From Rhipicephalus microplus (lineage: Eukaryota; Arthropoda; Arachnida; Ixodida; Ixodidae): a stretch of DNA of 64,000 nucleotides. Location: NCBI RefSeq assembly GCF_043290135.1, contig NC_134710.1, positions 140,315,832 to 140,379,831 on the forward strand. The letters run 5' to 3'. The notes under the pieces are model-generated. The model searched no databases, was not told where the DNA came from, and saw nothing but the letters and a program-made list of their open reading frames with translations. The translations under genes were made by a program, and so were the position numbers. This document shows, one piece after another, positions 42,902 through 55,934 of this stretch; the first letter of the stretch is position 1; each line of letters starts with the position of its first letter.

Positions 42902-45900
42902 GTAAGTGCAAGGAAAAGTCTATCGAATGATGGATTATGAAATTACTTTTGTAGTGGCACGCAAAATTTTTTTGACGTTCGAGCGGTTCTTGCCCGAACA
43001 ACATTGCTGATAAATGACTCGATAGAAAAATCGTACGCCGAGTTTTGTCAGTGGCATGACACCTGGTGCATTTCATCTGACCGAAGCTCGAACCGGATTA
43101 GCCGTGTAGCAGCGGTCGTAAAGTTGATCGCGTTGAAGAAAACCGATCCAGATCGACCTGATGGCGATTAAAAGTGCCCGTGTGAGACTGGTATTAGTTT
43201 TGGGACATGAAACTGCAACCATTGTTATTAAGCCAAAATAATAGAATGTCGATGAGCCGAAAGGAACGCCATAAAGAGCGCCGATTAGAGACAAGCGACA
43301 GTACTCGCGGATACACGGGCACGGTTGCAGATTCAGTCTCTGACAAACCGTAGGGCTCAGCGCTGAAACCCAAAAATGAAGTACGCGTTTACCTGTTTCT
43401 TTTTATCATGAAAAGGTGTCGTCTTACTTTGTTTACCCTAAACAAAAAATCCGTGAAAGATTTTTTTTTAAGTTAACAACGCTCCAATGCAAGGAGCCTG
43501 AGAGAGTCACCGTGCAACGCTTTTCTCAAAGCGACATTTGCTCCTTGTTTTTACCCATGATTAACATACTGTAGCGTTAAATTCGAGCTGCAATGCGCGA
43601 GCTTTTAGCCGTAGCCGCAGCGACGTGTCTTAGGAAGACAGAACAACATATATATTGCCGCGGAAGGTTTCGCTATTACAGCGATGCGCATACTATATAC
43701 TACGCTCTTCCTTACTACCCCGCACTTTGTCATGACGCTCATCTTGCCGAGCTTCTTGATGGAAAGACAGCGCGCTCGGAGGGCCTCGGGGTACTCGCAT
43801 TCCTAAGAGAGAAACCATTCTCTCCCCCCCCCCCCTTTTTTTTTCGCCCTCGAGCGAAGCTGCAGCAGCCACGGCTGGCGCAGCACATTTTTTCTTGCAA
43901 GTAAAAAAGAATGCGAGAAGTGAGAAAAAGAAGCCGTGGGGCAAACGTTAATTCGTTCCCACCACACAAAAGCCCACCCCGATGACTAGAAAAAAGGCAA
44001 AAGTGAAAGTGTGTACAGTAGACACGACAATCAACTGAAAATGAGACGCGATCCATTAGGCATTTAACGCGACCTCTTCTAATTTCATCAAACGTGACAC
44101 ACGACAGCATAACCCGAGATGCGGAGCAGGTTCAAAACATTACAAATAAGCCGGGGGAGAACGTGCCATAAACGTGCGGCTCTTGCTACGCGCTTCTCAG
44201 TTCTCCATTCGACGAATTCGCGAGCCATCAAAGGCAGGACGCAAACGGAACACAGACACGAATAAGACCCCCCCACCAACCTCGCCCGTGCACAATAGCT
44301 AAACGCCATCGCGTCGACGGGATTACACCCGGCGACGGCGCGCGATTCGAGAACACCGGCGAAACGTATGGCGCTGATATATAACGCCCTAGTCGAATGT
44401 CATTGCGCGGCTACTGTATCGAGCGTAAGCGTGCTGACTGGCGACGCGACTGCATTCGAGGTCAAACCAAGGGCAATCGGATGGAACAATGGGAGCTTGT
44501 GCATACAATAGGATGCGGCACGCACATGCATCAAATATAACTTGGCACGATTTAAGGGTCACCCCACTCCTAGCACCACCTTGTATCACTCTTCGTTGGG
44601 GCAATGTCGCGGAAACTTGCAACGCTTGGCCATTCCACGTCACGCAGTACAAAAAAAGCTAATGGCTGAAATTCCTTAGGACGTCGAATGTGGCGGAACG
44701 GGGCACAGTCTACTTTCTTACAACGCACTCAGTTCCAGGATTAAGCGTTAACGTCAAGCCGCCAGGACGCGGCCTGACCATGCCAGCCGCAGAGCACGCA
44801 CGGTTTTTAGCGTGTCGACGCATGCCCTTCCAGCGCACAAATGCATTCGTCAAAGTTGGGTCCGCATACGGGCCTGCTATATGGGCGCTCTGCTGGCTCT
44901 GTTGCGGTCGTCTGATGCCCATGCGTACCCTCCCGCGGGCTGGGGGACATTGCCCGCCAACGAACAGGTCGCAGACAGTGGGCGCTTATCACGCGGTGGC
45001 GCCGTCGCGGTTAGAGGCAGGCAAGCAGCAGGTACGAAGTAAGCCTCCAGGCCTCATGAGAGCGTTGAGCAAAGCGCATATCGCGAGGTTCCAGGCCCAT
45101 AGAAGCCACAGTGCAGCGTCGCCCAACCCCGGGGAAATATCGCAGGCACCACTGGCGTGTCGACAGACGTCCCGGATATATCGCCCGTACTGCCGGTGGT
45201 TTCTTTCTTTCTTGTGCGACGAAGGTCACTGTGTCGCCAATGCAGCCAGGAAAGATTGCAAGCCGCAACTATGTGGATGCCCGAGTTTTCAGAGCCGAGG
45301 GGCCTTTTACGAGCCGTAGGTGACAAGTCGCGGCCTGTATCGGCTCAAGCGATCTGCTGCTCGACAGCAGACATTCAATTAGCGTAATGGCTGACGCCGG
45401 AGGAACACGCTAGCAACGGGGGCGGAAAGAGCCAAGAAGAAACCAAAGCTTCGTTTGTGTGACGAGGGCGACCATGCGCCCGATGAGGCAAAGAAAACAA
45501 AACGCGACCGAAGCAGGCAACCGGCAGTCAAAGGGGGTCAAAAAAGAAGGAAAGGCGATTGCGACGCACAAGTAAACGGCTGCCGAGCCGAGCGCGACCA
45601 TGTGCGAGTGGGCGGCCATCTGGCGCAACATAATGGCGGCAGCCGTGCGCACCCCGCTGGTTGCGGACGCGGGGCTCTCTCGAGCAGCTGCGCTACAACA
45701 CGGTATTCGAGCACACTGCAACAACGCACGAAAGACGTCAGAAAGCGACCACAAAGGTGAACCCGGCAAGTGCGTTTTGACAGCACGCCTCATTTTACGA
45801 TCAAGCGTCGTGCCGCCCGTCGTATGGCTGCGACAAGAAGCGAAACCGCCGAATTTCGCGCGCCTGCTGTACCTCTGCTAGTGACTCTAGTTAACTATAC

Positions 45901-46579
45901 ACAATTACTGCGCAGTGTACGACAGGCGGACTTGCCCTTCGGGGGTGTCCATCAAAGGAACTCGAGATGTGTGAGCGTGTGCAAGCGCGAAACAGTATGC
46001 GAAAAATCGCGTCTGAAGAGGTAATACATGTAGAAATAGTGACGCAACGAGTCGGTGAATTCGCGCACGCGAGAGCGGCTGTCAAAAAGAAACAAATTTC
46101 TGGCCAAATAATTATTGGGCCATTGATGTGCTCGATAAAATATATCCTTAGATTACGACATTGCGTTATAATCGCTCACTTAGTGAACATCATTGATCAA
46201 CTAAACGCGCGCCCCGGCCTAATGATCCAGTACAGACAGCCCTGCAGTGGAACCATTATTAGCAATGACACGGGTTTTCGCAATAGCGACATTCAAGCCT
46301 GCATAGATATTTAGAGAAGCGCCAGCTAATGCGACTTGCAGCAAGCATCGACCACGGCAACTTGTCGATGACGATAATGGTGTAGCGTGCTGTGCTTGAA
46401 GCTGATGTCCTTCGAAGTATTTTTCGAACAATTCTGACTTGTGCTCAATATAATGCACGGTTCACATTCAGAAGCATGTCATCATTTGACGCATTCGTTA
46501 ATTTACACTGTCGGCCCCGCCAAGGTCGTCAGATTTTGTCTTGGGATATGCAAGTTCTTCTTTCTTTGAGGGGGTGAGG
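42902..46579. other. No gene recognised
   Basis: Fairly GC-rich, with many overlapping chance ORFs in all frames (the longest has 209 codons and begins at a GTG, not an ATG). No motif, splice-bounded exon or repeat boundary could be defended. Confidence 0.35.
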
Positions 46580-47011
46580 GCATAGAGTTTCCTAAAATAA
46601 CTAGAGGGGACTCTGTCGCTGCGATCACTCAGAGACCATGGGAATGATGGAATGATGGGTAGTACTTGCAGGCGACAAATCGTACTTGCGGTTTCGTTTA
46701 TTGCTGTATATCGGTTTTGTTTTGAAAGAAAGATTCAACCCTTTTGAACTTCGTGACCTGACTTGGAAACGTAAGTCTAAAAGAATAAGGTGGTGAAGCG
46801 CCATCGCTGAACATTTTCTGATTTTTGTTTCACGAGAAAACAGCCCCAAGCCACACGAACACACATGGAGCCCAAAGCAGGCCAGAAGTACGAAGATTAG
46901 ACAAATGTGTGTACTACCCATCATTCCCACGCTCGCTGAAGCGCCGTGCGTTGCAGCTCCCATAGACACTAGCGCCAAAGTTCCCTCTAACGTTTATTAG
47001 GAAACTCTGTG
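46580..47011. mobile_element. MITE-like element with about 90-bp inverted repeats
   Basis: The left arm (catagagtttcctaaaataact to gggaatgatgg..gggtagtac, 46,580-46,664) is the inverse of the right arm (gtactacccatcattcccac to taggaaactctgtg, 46,911-47,011). The interior has no transposase ORF. Related ends occur at about 18,695 and 21,600. Confidence 0.65.
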
Positions 47012-47786
47012 GGTGGGGGAGGGAGGCGGAGCACCGTTGCGGAATGGGTTGCGGAGGGGGGGCATGAGTGAGGTGCCATTGTGGCTTGATGGGGAAGTGC
47101 CCCTTTTGCACCCCCCTGACGACGCCCACGAGCACCGCGTAGGGCTGGCTATTATAACGGAACGGTTGGCTGGTTTATATGATTGAACGGTTTATGGCGG
47201 CTTTTGTACGTGATCATTGTATGTTTACTATACGGGATCATGCTTTTCTTTTCTTTTTTGTCTCTGCCACCGAATTTGTGATTTCCATGTTTAAAGGAAA
47301 TGTTCTTATCATTCTGCGGCACGTGTTCCCCATCCCAACGTCGCCAATCACCCAGCCACTATTCCCCCACAAATCTTCCAAGAAACCCGATGTACCGCGG
47401 ACACGAAACTTCAGTATCTCTCCTACTGCCGCTTCGCCGTCTCATTTCACGGACGCACAGCTGCCACGCAGTGTCTGTCCCCCAAGTCCCGGAAGTTTGT
47501 GACAGATACGGCGCAGGGTGGCCGCACGCCGAAAAAGGAGGGAAGCAGGATAGCTGTTCCGGGCAGAAAAAACTAGACGCTCTGCGGCAGCCTAGTTTTC
47601 CCCTTCAAGAAAAGCTCGGAGAATGTCTCCACGTGCAAAACGGGCTTTTAAAAGCAATACAGACACAATAACCGCGTCTTCGTTTACATCTCGACGAGTA
47701 CTTCGCCGATTAGAGAGCCAGTCCCGCGGCACAAATGAGCGCGAACGACGCCTACAGGGAGGGTTGCGAGTGCAAAACTGAGAGAG
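47012..47786. other. No gene recognised
   Basis: Unassigned sequence. A G-rich tract (47,014-47,065) and gccccttttgcacccccc (47,099-47,116) resemble, inverted, ggggggtgcaaaaggggcc at 31,275-31,293. Confidence 0.3.
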
Positions 47787-47912
47787 AGAAATAATAGATA
47801 GGAAAGGCAGGGAGGTTAACCAAGCTTGGCTCGGTTGGCTACCCTAGACTAGGGGTGGGGAAAGAGAAAACGATAGAAAGAGATAGACAGAAAGAAGAGT
47901 AAGAAAAAACTA
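47787..47912. repeat. Probable dispersed repeat
   Basis: gataggaaaggcagggaggttaaccaag followed by ggctaccctagactaggggtggggaaag is a phrase I recognise as recurrent in tick genomes. Only one copy is present here, so the call rests on memory. Confidence 0.4.
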
Positions 47913-50900
47913 TGAACCCTCTCCCCGAAGGGAACCCTGATTGGATGAAGCAGCAGCGGTGCGCATGGCATTGACCCGGTTGAAACGGGCGTCGACGCTA
48001 GTGCTGGGAGAACGATTTGAAGTGAAACTGTTTGAAGCGAGAACGATTTGAAGCATCGGTGTTACCCGCGCGCCGTCTCTATTTCCGAATGCGATCGGCA
48101 GGCATTCTTCGCACCTCGTCGGTGTCATGGTCTACCAACGCTTGCGTTCAGCTTCCCTGGCTCGCGCCTCGTCGGTGTTCCAGGCGCGACGTCACCATTC
48201 GCGAACACGATCAGCTTCGCTAACCTCCAAAGCCGGCGACGGCTTGGAAAGATACACGCACACTAGCGGGAAGCATGCCCAGGCGGCGTCTCGCCCATCG
48301 GCATGTTCGCGCGGCAAGCAGCGGCGCGCTGTCCACACTGCCGGCACCGCGGAACCACGGCCGGGCTAGACGACGGCGCGCCTACCCGCGGCTTCTTCTC
48401 GCCGACAGATGGAGAGAGGAGGCGCGCGTGAGGAGATGAAGCCGACGTGAGGAGTGCGCTCGAGAATTGTGAGCGGTGGAGAGGGTGAAGCGAGAGATGA
48501 CATGCGGAGAGCGGCGACAGACTAAGGAGAGAGTGGCGTCACGCGCGCGCACTGCGAGGGAAGGCGTGGCCTACTTGGCACTTGGATGGATTAACGTCAT
48601 CCCAGCTTCTGTACTAAAACCTCTTGGGATGTGCAACTTTGTGAGTTTATAGCCAGCAAGTCTCGAAAAGTAGCTCCGAATGCACCGAAGCTGGAGCAGA
48701 TTGCACACTTGACCGACACCATCAATGTTTAGGCAATTTCAAGCTATCTTCTGTAACTTCAACATTTCTGAACTACCATTGGCCGTATATGATTGGTGCA
48801 TTACACTGTAACAACTATGATATTTGTTTGCCCTTCATAATTTCAGCATTGAGCTGTAAGTGTTCTGATGAAATCCAAACACTGCTTCATGGTAGTGACA
48901 GCTGGGACTTGTTGGTCAACATAGCTCATTTTTGCAGACCGACCATATGATCGTTTTCATTATTACGTTTCTTTGACACACGACGCTTGCATTCAATGCA
49001 TGCTTGAAATTGTATTGTCACTGTTGCAAAGCATTTCATGTAAGTTGTGGAGGACTGAGTACGAACAATGATTTAACGCGGCAAGTGGCTTGTTGGTATA
49101 GAGGAGCACTTTAAGACATCACTGTGTTTATTGTGCCAGTAAACACTAATTGAACATCTCTGCATGAAGAAAGTAGTCCTTCAACACACAATTATTTTAT
49201 AGCAAGGAGGCTTGAAGCAGGAATATTTCGTGATCGGGTCTCCTCTCGTTGCATATCCCATTTCATAGTGATCGTGACAAGGAAGCCACTGCCAAATTTG
49301 CGACTTGCTAAGCTAGATATTGGACAGAGTTGTCAACGACCATGCGCTGCTCTTAATATAGCTTGTGTTTTCAATGTACCAAATAAACTCTGCCTTTTCA
49401 AGATCATGCTAGAAACAAGCAATACTTGAGAAGTTAAATTGTTGAATGATCGTCAGTACATATAGCTGTCAGCAGTGTGAAGTGGAACACTGATATTGCC
49501 TTTCAGGAGTCATAGCGGCTAAATGTAGTTGTCAAAAACTGAAATGATCATGACACTTAATGCTCAAATGAAACGCTAGTTATCTCATGAAATTATGTAC
49601 GACAAACTCAATAGCACCTTGCATGTAACCCGAGAAACCTGAATTCGGCTCTCCAGCTCATAAATTGCTCCCAACAGTACATTTGCCAGATGTCCAAATC
49701 CTCATTGCAGGTCGAATGCGTCGGCAGTCCAATGCGACTCGTTATTTATTCCGGCTAAACAGTGTGCTCCCGAATGCATATCCCATACACTTCACGCACA
49801 AAATCTGACCGTAGAGTATAATTTTCAATCTCATGGCAATATTTTTGTGACTAAAGTATGCAATAACAAACAGGACGGTCAAAGGCTAGCGAGCCGTTGA
49901 CAAAAATAGAACGGGACAAAACGGTAAAAATGCACGCGAGTGAATGTGTGAAAGCGGCGTTGTGCGTGAATATGAACATTACAGGTCTATCAAAACAGCA
50001 TGATTCATTCCGAGCACTGTGTGGCATAAAGGTTTGAAGCGTTAACAGTGTTTATGCCACATCTACGTAGATATACGAAAAAATTCTCTTTAGCTTGCGT
50101 CACATTTCTAAAACACAGAGTGGTAATTTTCACACTTGTTTTCTCGAGCCATTTACTAAATATTTTAAAGCGCGGCATCAAAAAATACGTAAAACGAATG
50201 ATTAGTTGAATTTGTTTTTTTTTTGTGCAGAATCGTTTTTTTTTTGTCCAGAAAAGATATTACTCGCGATAGTGACTGTCCTATCTGGGTTTATTGTTGG
50301 TCCGAGCTTTCCATATTTTTTTTTCTTCTTGTAAGCGAGTCATTGCGCCAGCGCCGGCCCATAACCAGTATTTTTTTTTTTTCGCGGGGGTAGGGGGCGA
50401 CTTGCTGAAGACCTTAAAAAAAAAAGTCATTTTTACGAGTCATTTTCAGTAAAATACACGTACCCAGAGTTTCGAGCTTCTATCCCCCCTCCCTTCAGCT
50501 ATGGGCCAGCGTCAGCGACGCGTTATGAACGGGCGTAAACTGTGAAAGTAGACGGAGCCGCTGAGCCGCGTCGGCTCCTACATTCCAGAGGGGTGGCTTT
50601 CCTGCTTAACACGGACGCGCCTGCGGGCAAGATGGCAGACCTATGCGCCACTCTACTACCTACAGTAGCATATACAGTAACTTTACTCCGCCCCGGTGCG
50701 GAGGGACAACGTGACACAGGCTAGCCAAACAGGTGCTTCGCATCAATAAATTCTCGTTAGTGTCGCGTGTAGGAGTCGCTACGAAATCAAACGGGCAGGG
50801 CACCACTGTGCCACCGGCACTGTGAAAAAAAAAACAAACAAAAGAAACGGCCGGACTAGGCGCATGAGGGGGAGCCAGCCAGTGGCACCCGCGCTATCAG

Positions 50901-51960
50901 CAGCACACACGCGCGAACCCAGAAACCGTTTTTCCTGGAAACCGCAGAACCACATTCGACGAAATTCGACGGTTGAAATCTGGGGGTCGCCCCAAGGCAA
51001 TGTTTATTTAGACCGTCGAACTTCTCTGAAAAACCGTTGAACATTTGAGAAATTTCGGAAAACGAAACTATGAAGCTTTCAACTCAGAAATGACAAATTG
51101 TATGAAAATTATTTCAACAAAAGCACACAGAATTAAGTGTCGACGTTCGTATGAGATAGTAGGTAAGGACACGAAACAGCCAGCTGTTATATTTTCTGTT
51201 AATAAACGAATTTTTTTTATTTATTTTCATCGCAAAAATGACAGTTCCTCCTATGTACTTATTCTGCTGACAACAGTCAATATCATTAACCTTATTTCTC
51301 ATATGCAGCAGATAACACAGATCAGTCATTGGTTAGTCTAATAAACGCGTTTGGCATTCTATATTCATTTCAACGCGTGGCATCAGCGTTTGCTCCATGC
51401 TGAAGCTTCTCGGCAAGAATAACGAACACATATCTACGTTAGCCAGCAACTTTACTTGAGCCCCATGACTGTATAGATTGAAAACAGGCTGATCTGCTTC
51501 GATAGTGTAGGGATACACTTCCGGGAAAACAGCAGTGATAGATAAACTCGCCACCTTGAGATAAGATACGACCATAAATACCAGCGTGATCAGAGTGTCT
51601 GATCTGTTAGTCCTCAAAGCACAAACTGTGAACGCAGAATGCCAGTTGCGGAACTGATTACAGCTAAGCATCGGCTTGGTTCAGTTTTTCTCTTTGTCAT
51701 TTTCTTTTCTGGCGCAGCCTCACCTAAAGCATCACACGATGCACTTTTTTTTTTTCTTGAAAAGTTTTGAAGTTATAGCCATCAATTTCTCTGACATACA
51801 TTTAGATGACTGATGGTCTGCGACGTCGGAAAGAAACTCCGAGTTTTCCCAACCCCGTAAGGAGCACTCCTTATCAATTTTCGGCTTCTGGTATAGAACG
51901 ACCACGCTTCTACAAAAGTAGTTCTATGAAAGTAGAAAGACTACCAAAAAAAAAAACACA
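47913..51960. other. No gene recognised
   Basis: A CpG-rich block (about 47,950-48,570) is followed by AT-rich sequence (48,600-50,400) with T runs. A 112-codon minus-strand ORF at 51,333-51,671 has no family resemblance that I could defend. Confidence 0.35.
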
Positions 51961-52012
51961 GACGAAGGAGAGTACATAGGACGATCGCCCATCCTATGTG
52001 TACTCTCCTTCG
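51961..52012. repeat. Strong hairpin
   Basis: gacgaaggagagtacatagg and cctatgtgtactctccttcg are inverted copies around a short centre (acgatcgcccat). The outer context (gtagaaagactacc...tcgtagtcc) extends the fold imperfectly. Confidence 0.8.
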
Positions 52013-52074
52013 TTCGCGTTTTTTCTCGTAGTCCAATAATGAGTTCACCTCGACCAAACGAAAGTTTTAATTAT

Positions 52075-52180
52075 TACAGAGCGTCTTTGCATTTCGATTC
52101 CCTAAAAAGGCGGCTGCTAGGTTCGCGAATCGAACCCACGTCGTTCGTGTTCCAGAACGACGTAACGAGCGAGCCAAAGC
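52075..52180 (-). mobile_element. tRNA-derived SINE fragment (second head type)
   Basis: The minus strand reads ggctcgctcgttacgtcg, then gacgtgggttcgattcgcg (box-B-like ggttcgattc), then aatcgaaatgcaaagacgctc, which resembles a SINE body. I do not call a tRNA gene because the arms do not fold canonically. Confidence 0.45.
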
Positions 52181-52568
52181 GACAGTAATCACTATAGGTG
52201 TTTCCCTTTTGTGTGTGGATCGATTACCGCAATTGATCGACACGTGCTCGGCAGGAACCACAAAAGCTTCCGCTACTATTATTGTTATAAGACGGCCGTG
52301 AGCTGTACGACTTTAACTGTACTACTCAAGCTCTGAACTCTTTCTCCCAACGTACAGTGCAAAAGGTTCGTTAAAGATCAGTACACCCTCTTCATTCTAA
52401 CACTTCAATGAGGGGGGCAACATTAACGAGGCTACGTTCTACTGTGGGTCAGACGTGGTAAGCCTTTATGCGGGGCAAAAATATATGTTTTTATTTAAAA
52501 GGGAGTGATTTGTATGTTTATTAAAATGTCGAATTTGTAAGTACGTATGGCCTCAGCTCGTGTCCCTG

Positions 52569-52621
52569 CCCCCCCCCCCCCCCCCCATGATTCAAGAGCG
52601 CGTAGGTAGGGGGGGGGGGGG
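52569..52621. repeat. Facing poly-C and poly-G runs
   Basis: About 19 Cs (52,569-52,587) and about 12 Gs (52,610-52,621) are separated by 22 bp. They could pair as a GC hairpin or form G4/i-motif structures. Run lengths may be misassembled. Confidence 0.7.
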
Positions 52622-52723
52622 AGGCGACGTCTGAGCAGCGGCCGTTGTCACCGAAAGTGAGATGCCACCGACGACCCATTTAGACTCGCTAGAGAGAGTA
52701 ATAAAGAAGCGGCTTGTACTCAC

Positions 52724-52919
52724 GACTGTTGGCGCGAGCAGCATCGCAGTCCCAAGGCAGCAGCAACAGCAACGCCGGCGACGTTCGAGGGGTCAGCCGT
52801 GCAGAATGGTGGTGGCATCAGCAGCCAGCGTGAGGGAGAAAAATGGAAGGGGAGAAACGTGACGGGGGAGAGGGCGATTAAGAGCGCTTTCCAAAGCAAT
52901 GCTGCGCGCGCGTATATAC
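52724..52919 (-). promoter_or_regulatory. Candidate core promoter and first exon
   Basis: On the minus strand, TATATA (52,913-52,919) is followed about 170 bases later by gcgATGCTGCTCGCGCCAACAGTC, with the ATG at 52,744. A consensus donor gtgagtac begins at 52,723. The layout of TATA, short leader, ATG and donor after seven codons fits a first exon. It could belong to an unseen gene whose other exons I missed, or be an upstream alternative start for the septin gene 15.7 kb downstream. Nothing here identifies a product. Confidence 0.3.
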
Positions 52920-55900
52920 TGCGTGCCGCTGCATATCAGCGGCGCAAGGCATGCACGGGTCGTATGGAAGCCAGAGGCGTGCTAGCGACCTCAGCCAGCT
53001 TCCAACACACCTGCGACACATTTACCGCGAGGGCCTGGCTCGGACTTCGCTGCCGCGAATCGCTTAACAGCTGACTCAGCACGCGTTATGGATAACTCGC
53101 TGCGTCAACGAGAGGCTCGTCCCGCGCGCTTTGTTGCAAAATCAGTCGTTTTTGTTGAGCTTTTTTTTTTATCCCCATAGCCTACAGCGGCCTTTGTGCT
53201 ACGGAAATGCCGCCGCCACCGCCGTGTTGCCCCATCATGCACATGTCGAAAGCGTGCACATGCATACATAGCTGCGACACACACATCCGCCCTGCGGGCT
53301 GACGCATACGAATCAAAACGCTTCCAGTAGCAGCATAACGACCATCTACTTCAACAGGAACACATTCACAGATTCAAGGCAGCTTTCAACGGTGTAGCTT
53401 TCCCACACATCACCCAGACCACCCCGTGAAGCTGTTCCACAGTCGGAGCAGCGACAGTGAGCGGACGCAGGAAGTTTAAGAATGAGGACGAAACAAATCG
53501 GCACAAGTTCGAAGAAAAAAATCGCCTTTCGCAGTCACTTTTACGGTAAATGCATTGCGTGTAAGTACTCCCACGCAAGCTACGACAAGGGCGCCCACAG
53601 ATCACGGCGGGCGAACATCTCAATTCAAAATGAAGGGCCCACTCCCGCGCTCGAAGTTCGGCCGCCAGTGAGAAGTTTCTCCAGCAGCGCGCAACGGAAA
53701 GGGCGCGAACCCACCTCCGGCATCCGCCCGATCGCTTCCTGAAAACGTCGACCGCGGCTCGCTTCGCGGATGCCACGTCCTTGAGAGAATCTCGCTAGGG
53801 AATGGGGCAACACCTCTACGAAACTCCCACCACGTTTGCGTGTGGGCCTCGACAGAGATAAGCAGCAGCCCGTTATTACGGGAAGCGCGCGGAACATTCA
53901 TGAGCACCCGGCCACAAGCGCTTCCAGCGTGGAACGGCTACAGACGCCCTGAACTCCTCAGTCGTTTGCGTGCGTTTTCCAGTTCGCGCTTCCTCGGTCT
54001 CACAATCCGATCCAAGAAAGCACACACGTGGGAAAATTAGGTACTCGAAAACAGAGAATACAACAGTGGGAAGCCAACATACAAATTAGGTCGATCAAAA
54101 CGCGACCGCATATAAGTTATGTTATGAATTAAAATGTCGAGGCACTAAGGTAAAAGAGAGAGTATGACGAAAATACAACTGTCAGCCGGTGAGAACGCCC
54201 ACAGGTCCAGTATCCAAGGCTTGTTATTCCCTCGGAACAACATAACTCTCTCCCACACAATCTCGTCACTGCATTCCATTCGCTCGTCATCATATACAGA
54301 TCCGTAACACCACACCGTGGCTTCGCTCGCTTCCGTACAAATCGCTTCTTTTCTTTGGCAGCTCACGTGAGAGATTCTGCAAGTACGCCGACGTGGTGCG
54401 TATAATATGTAGAACAGTGAGCGCACATATTCACATATTTAACCATCGCAGAAGACGCGTGCCAATATAAATGAGAATATATAAAGCTCCCGCGGCGGGC
54501 AGTTGATATCTTCCACAGAGTCAAAAGCGTGCTTTTTTAGACTGATCAAGAAGCCACATGCTCCGAAACTGCAGCTTGCAGACAGTGAGTTCAGTCCACA
54601 AACAGGCCTATATGGGCCACGCAGTGGAAATACCAAGGGCCGATTCCTGAACACAAGAGGCATGCACAAGCTGAAACTTTTATCATTCACGCTTCCGCTG
54701 CACTATACACGACAACAGATATTCCCAATCATATCTCGGGTGTCCCCGTATAAGCTCCGGTATTTCGCTCTCAAGATATGTGGGCACAACACTGCCAAGA
54801 ACCACCACAGCGAGGCTGGGTTAATTAAACCCTTCGATTGCGTTTCGCCGCTGTCAGTGTCAATCTCGCCTCACACATTTTCGAAACCTTGGCCAAGCGA
54901 TGGGGGGACCCTGGGAGATCCCGAGAGCGAGTGAACGCCATTAGCATGCACCCGCGAACAGCACGCGTATACAGTCGCCGCAGTGGCTCGTACGACGAAG
55001 GACAAACAAGGCATATGGGCGGCCGACGCCCCCCTCACTAGGCGAAAGAAAGCACGTGCTGCGAGTGAACGTTGAGGGAAGGAGTCACCAGCTGGCCAAT
55101 GCATCCCAACAGAAGCACACCCCGCCATCACAATCTCTGCAGGGACACGAGTGGATTCAGCTATGGATTTCGTGGAAGTCCTTAAATACGGCGAAGACCC
55201 CGCGCCGCTCTACAGAGCGCCAACCGAGTTCCCGTGCAGTCTCCCAGCAGCAGTCAGCGAGGCGCAATACTTTCACACATGCTTGAGGCAGGGCGTGATT
55301 AACGTTCATTAATCGCTGCCAATAAACGAAAAAGTGGGGCGGCCAGTACACGAGCGAACAAGAAAAAAGCCAGAGAGGAAACAGCGCTAAAGGACAGACA
55401 CCAGCCCCATCCCAAGGACGTCCGAGAGAAGGACCTAGCATCATAGACTGTTTGCCCATGCCTCGCCTGTCCCAAGCTTGTAGAGAGAGCGAAAAAAAAA
55501 AATCACGAACAACCAGCTAAGTGGACGCTCTTGCGGTGTACACTGCTGGCTCCGATAAGTTTATAATCTAGCGCCGCACGATTCGAAAACACGCGCCGTC
55601 TAGCCAAGCGCAAAAATGAGCGCACATACATGGCCAGCGGCGCCGCTCTTTCAGCGACCGTGAACGAAATGCCGGCGCGCACCGATCGGGCTGCGGCCAC
55701 GCCCAGATTGGAGCACGCCTGAACGACCCTTCCGATGGGCAGGCGTGCTGAGCGGCTGGGAGGTCACATTACGCGGCTGATTGTCGCTCTTTACAGCCCA
55801 CAGCCAACCGAGCGCGCTGTCTCCAATGACTGCGCACAACAACGCCGCGCACGATTGGCACCCCCAAATCACACGGCTGACACACTGAATGAGCGCTCTG

Positions 55901-55934
55901 GGCTTTGCCATTTCGGCGACTTCGTAGTGTAGAT
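52920..55934. other. No gene recognised
   Basis: GC-rich sequence with overlapping chance ORFs on both strands. No conserved motif or repeat edge was found. Confidence 0.35.

Noticed and set aside
44690..45319. 209-codon plus-strand ORF
   Set aside because: It starts at GTG, lies in GC-rich stop-poor sequence, overlaps similar ORFs on the other strand and shows no family motif.
51333..51671. 112-codon minus-strand ORF with a hydrophobic stretch, considered as a secreted protein first exon
   Set aside because: The hydrophobic stretch is preceded by about 30 polar residues, there is no clear cleavage site or donor, and no family match.
52103..52180. Second possible tRNA gene (minus)
   Set aside because: Box A- and B-like words are present but the cloverleaf does not form, and SINE-body-like sequence follows.
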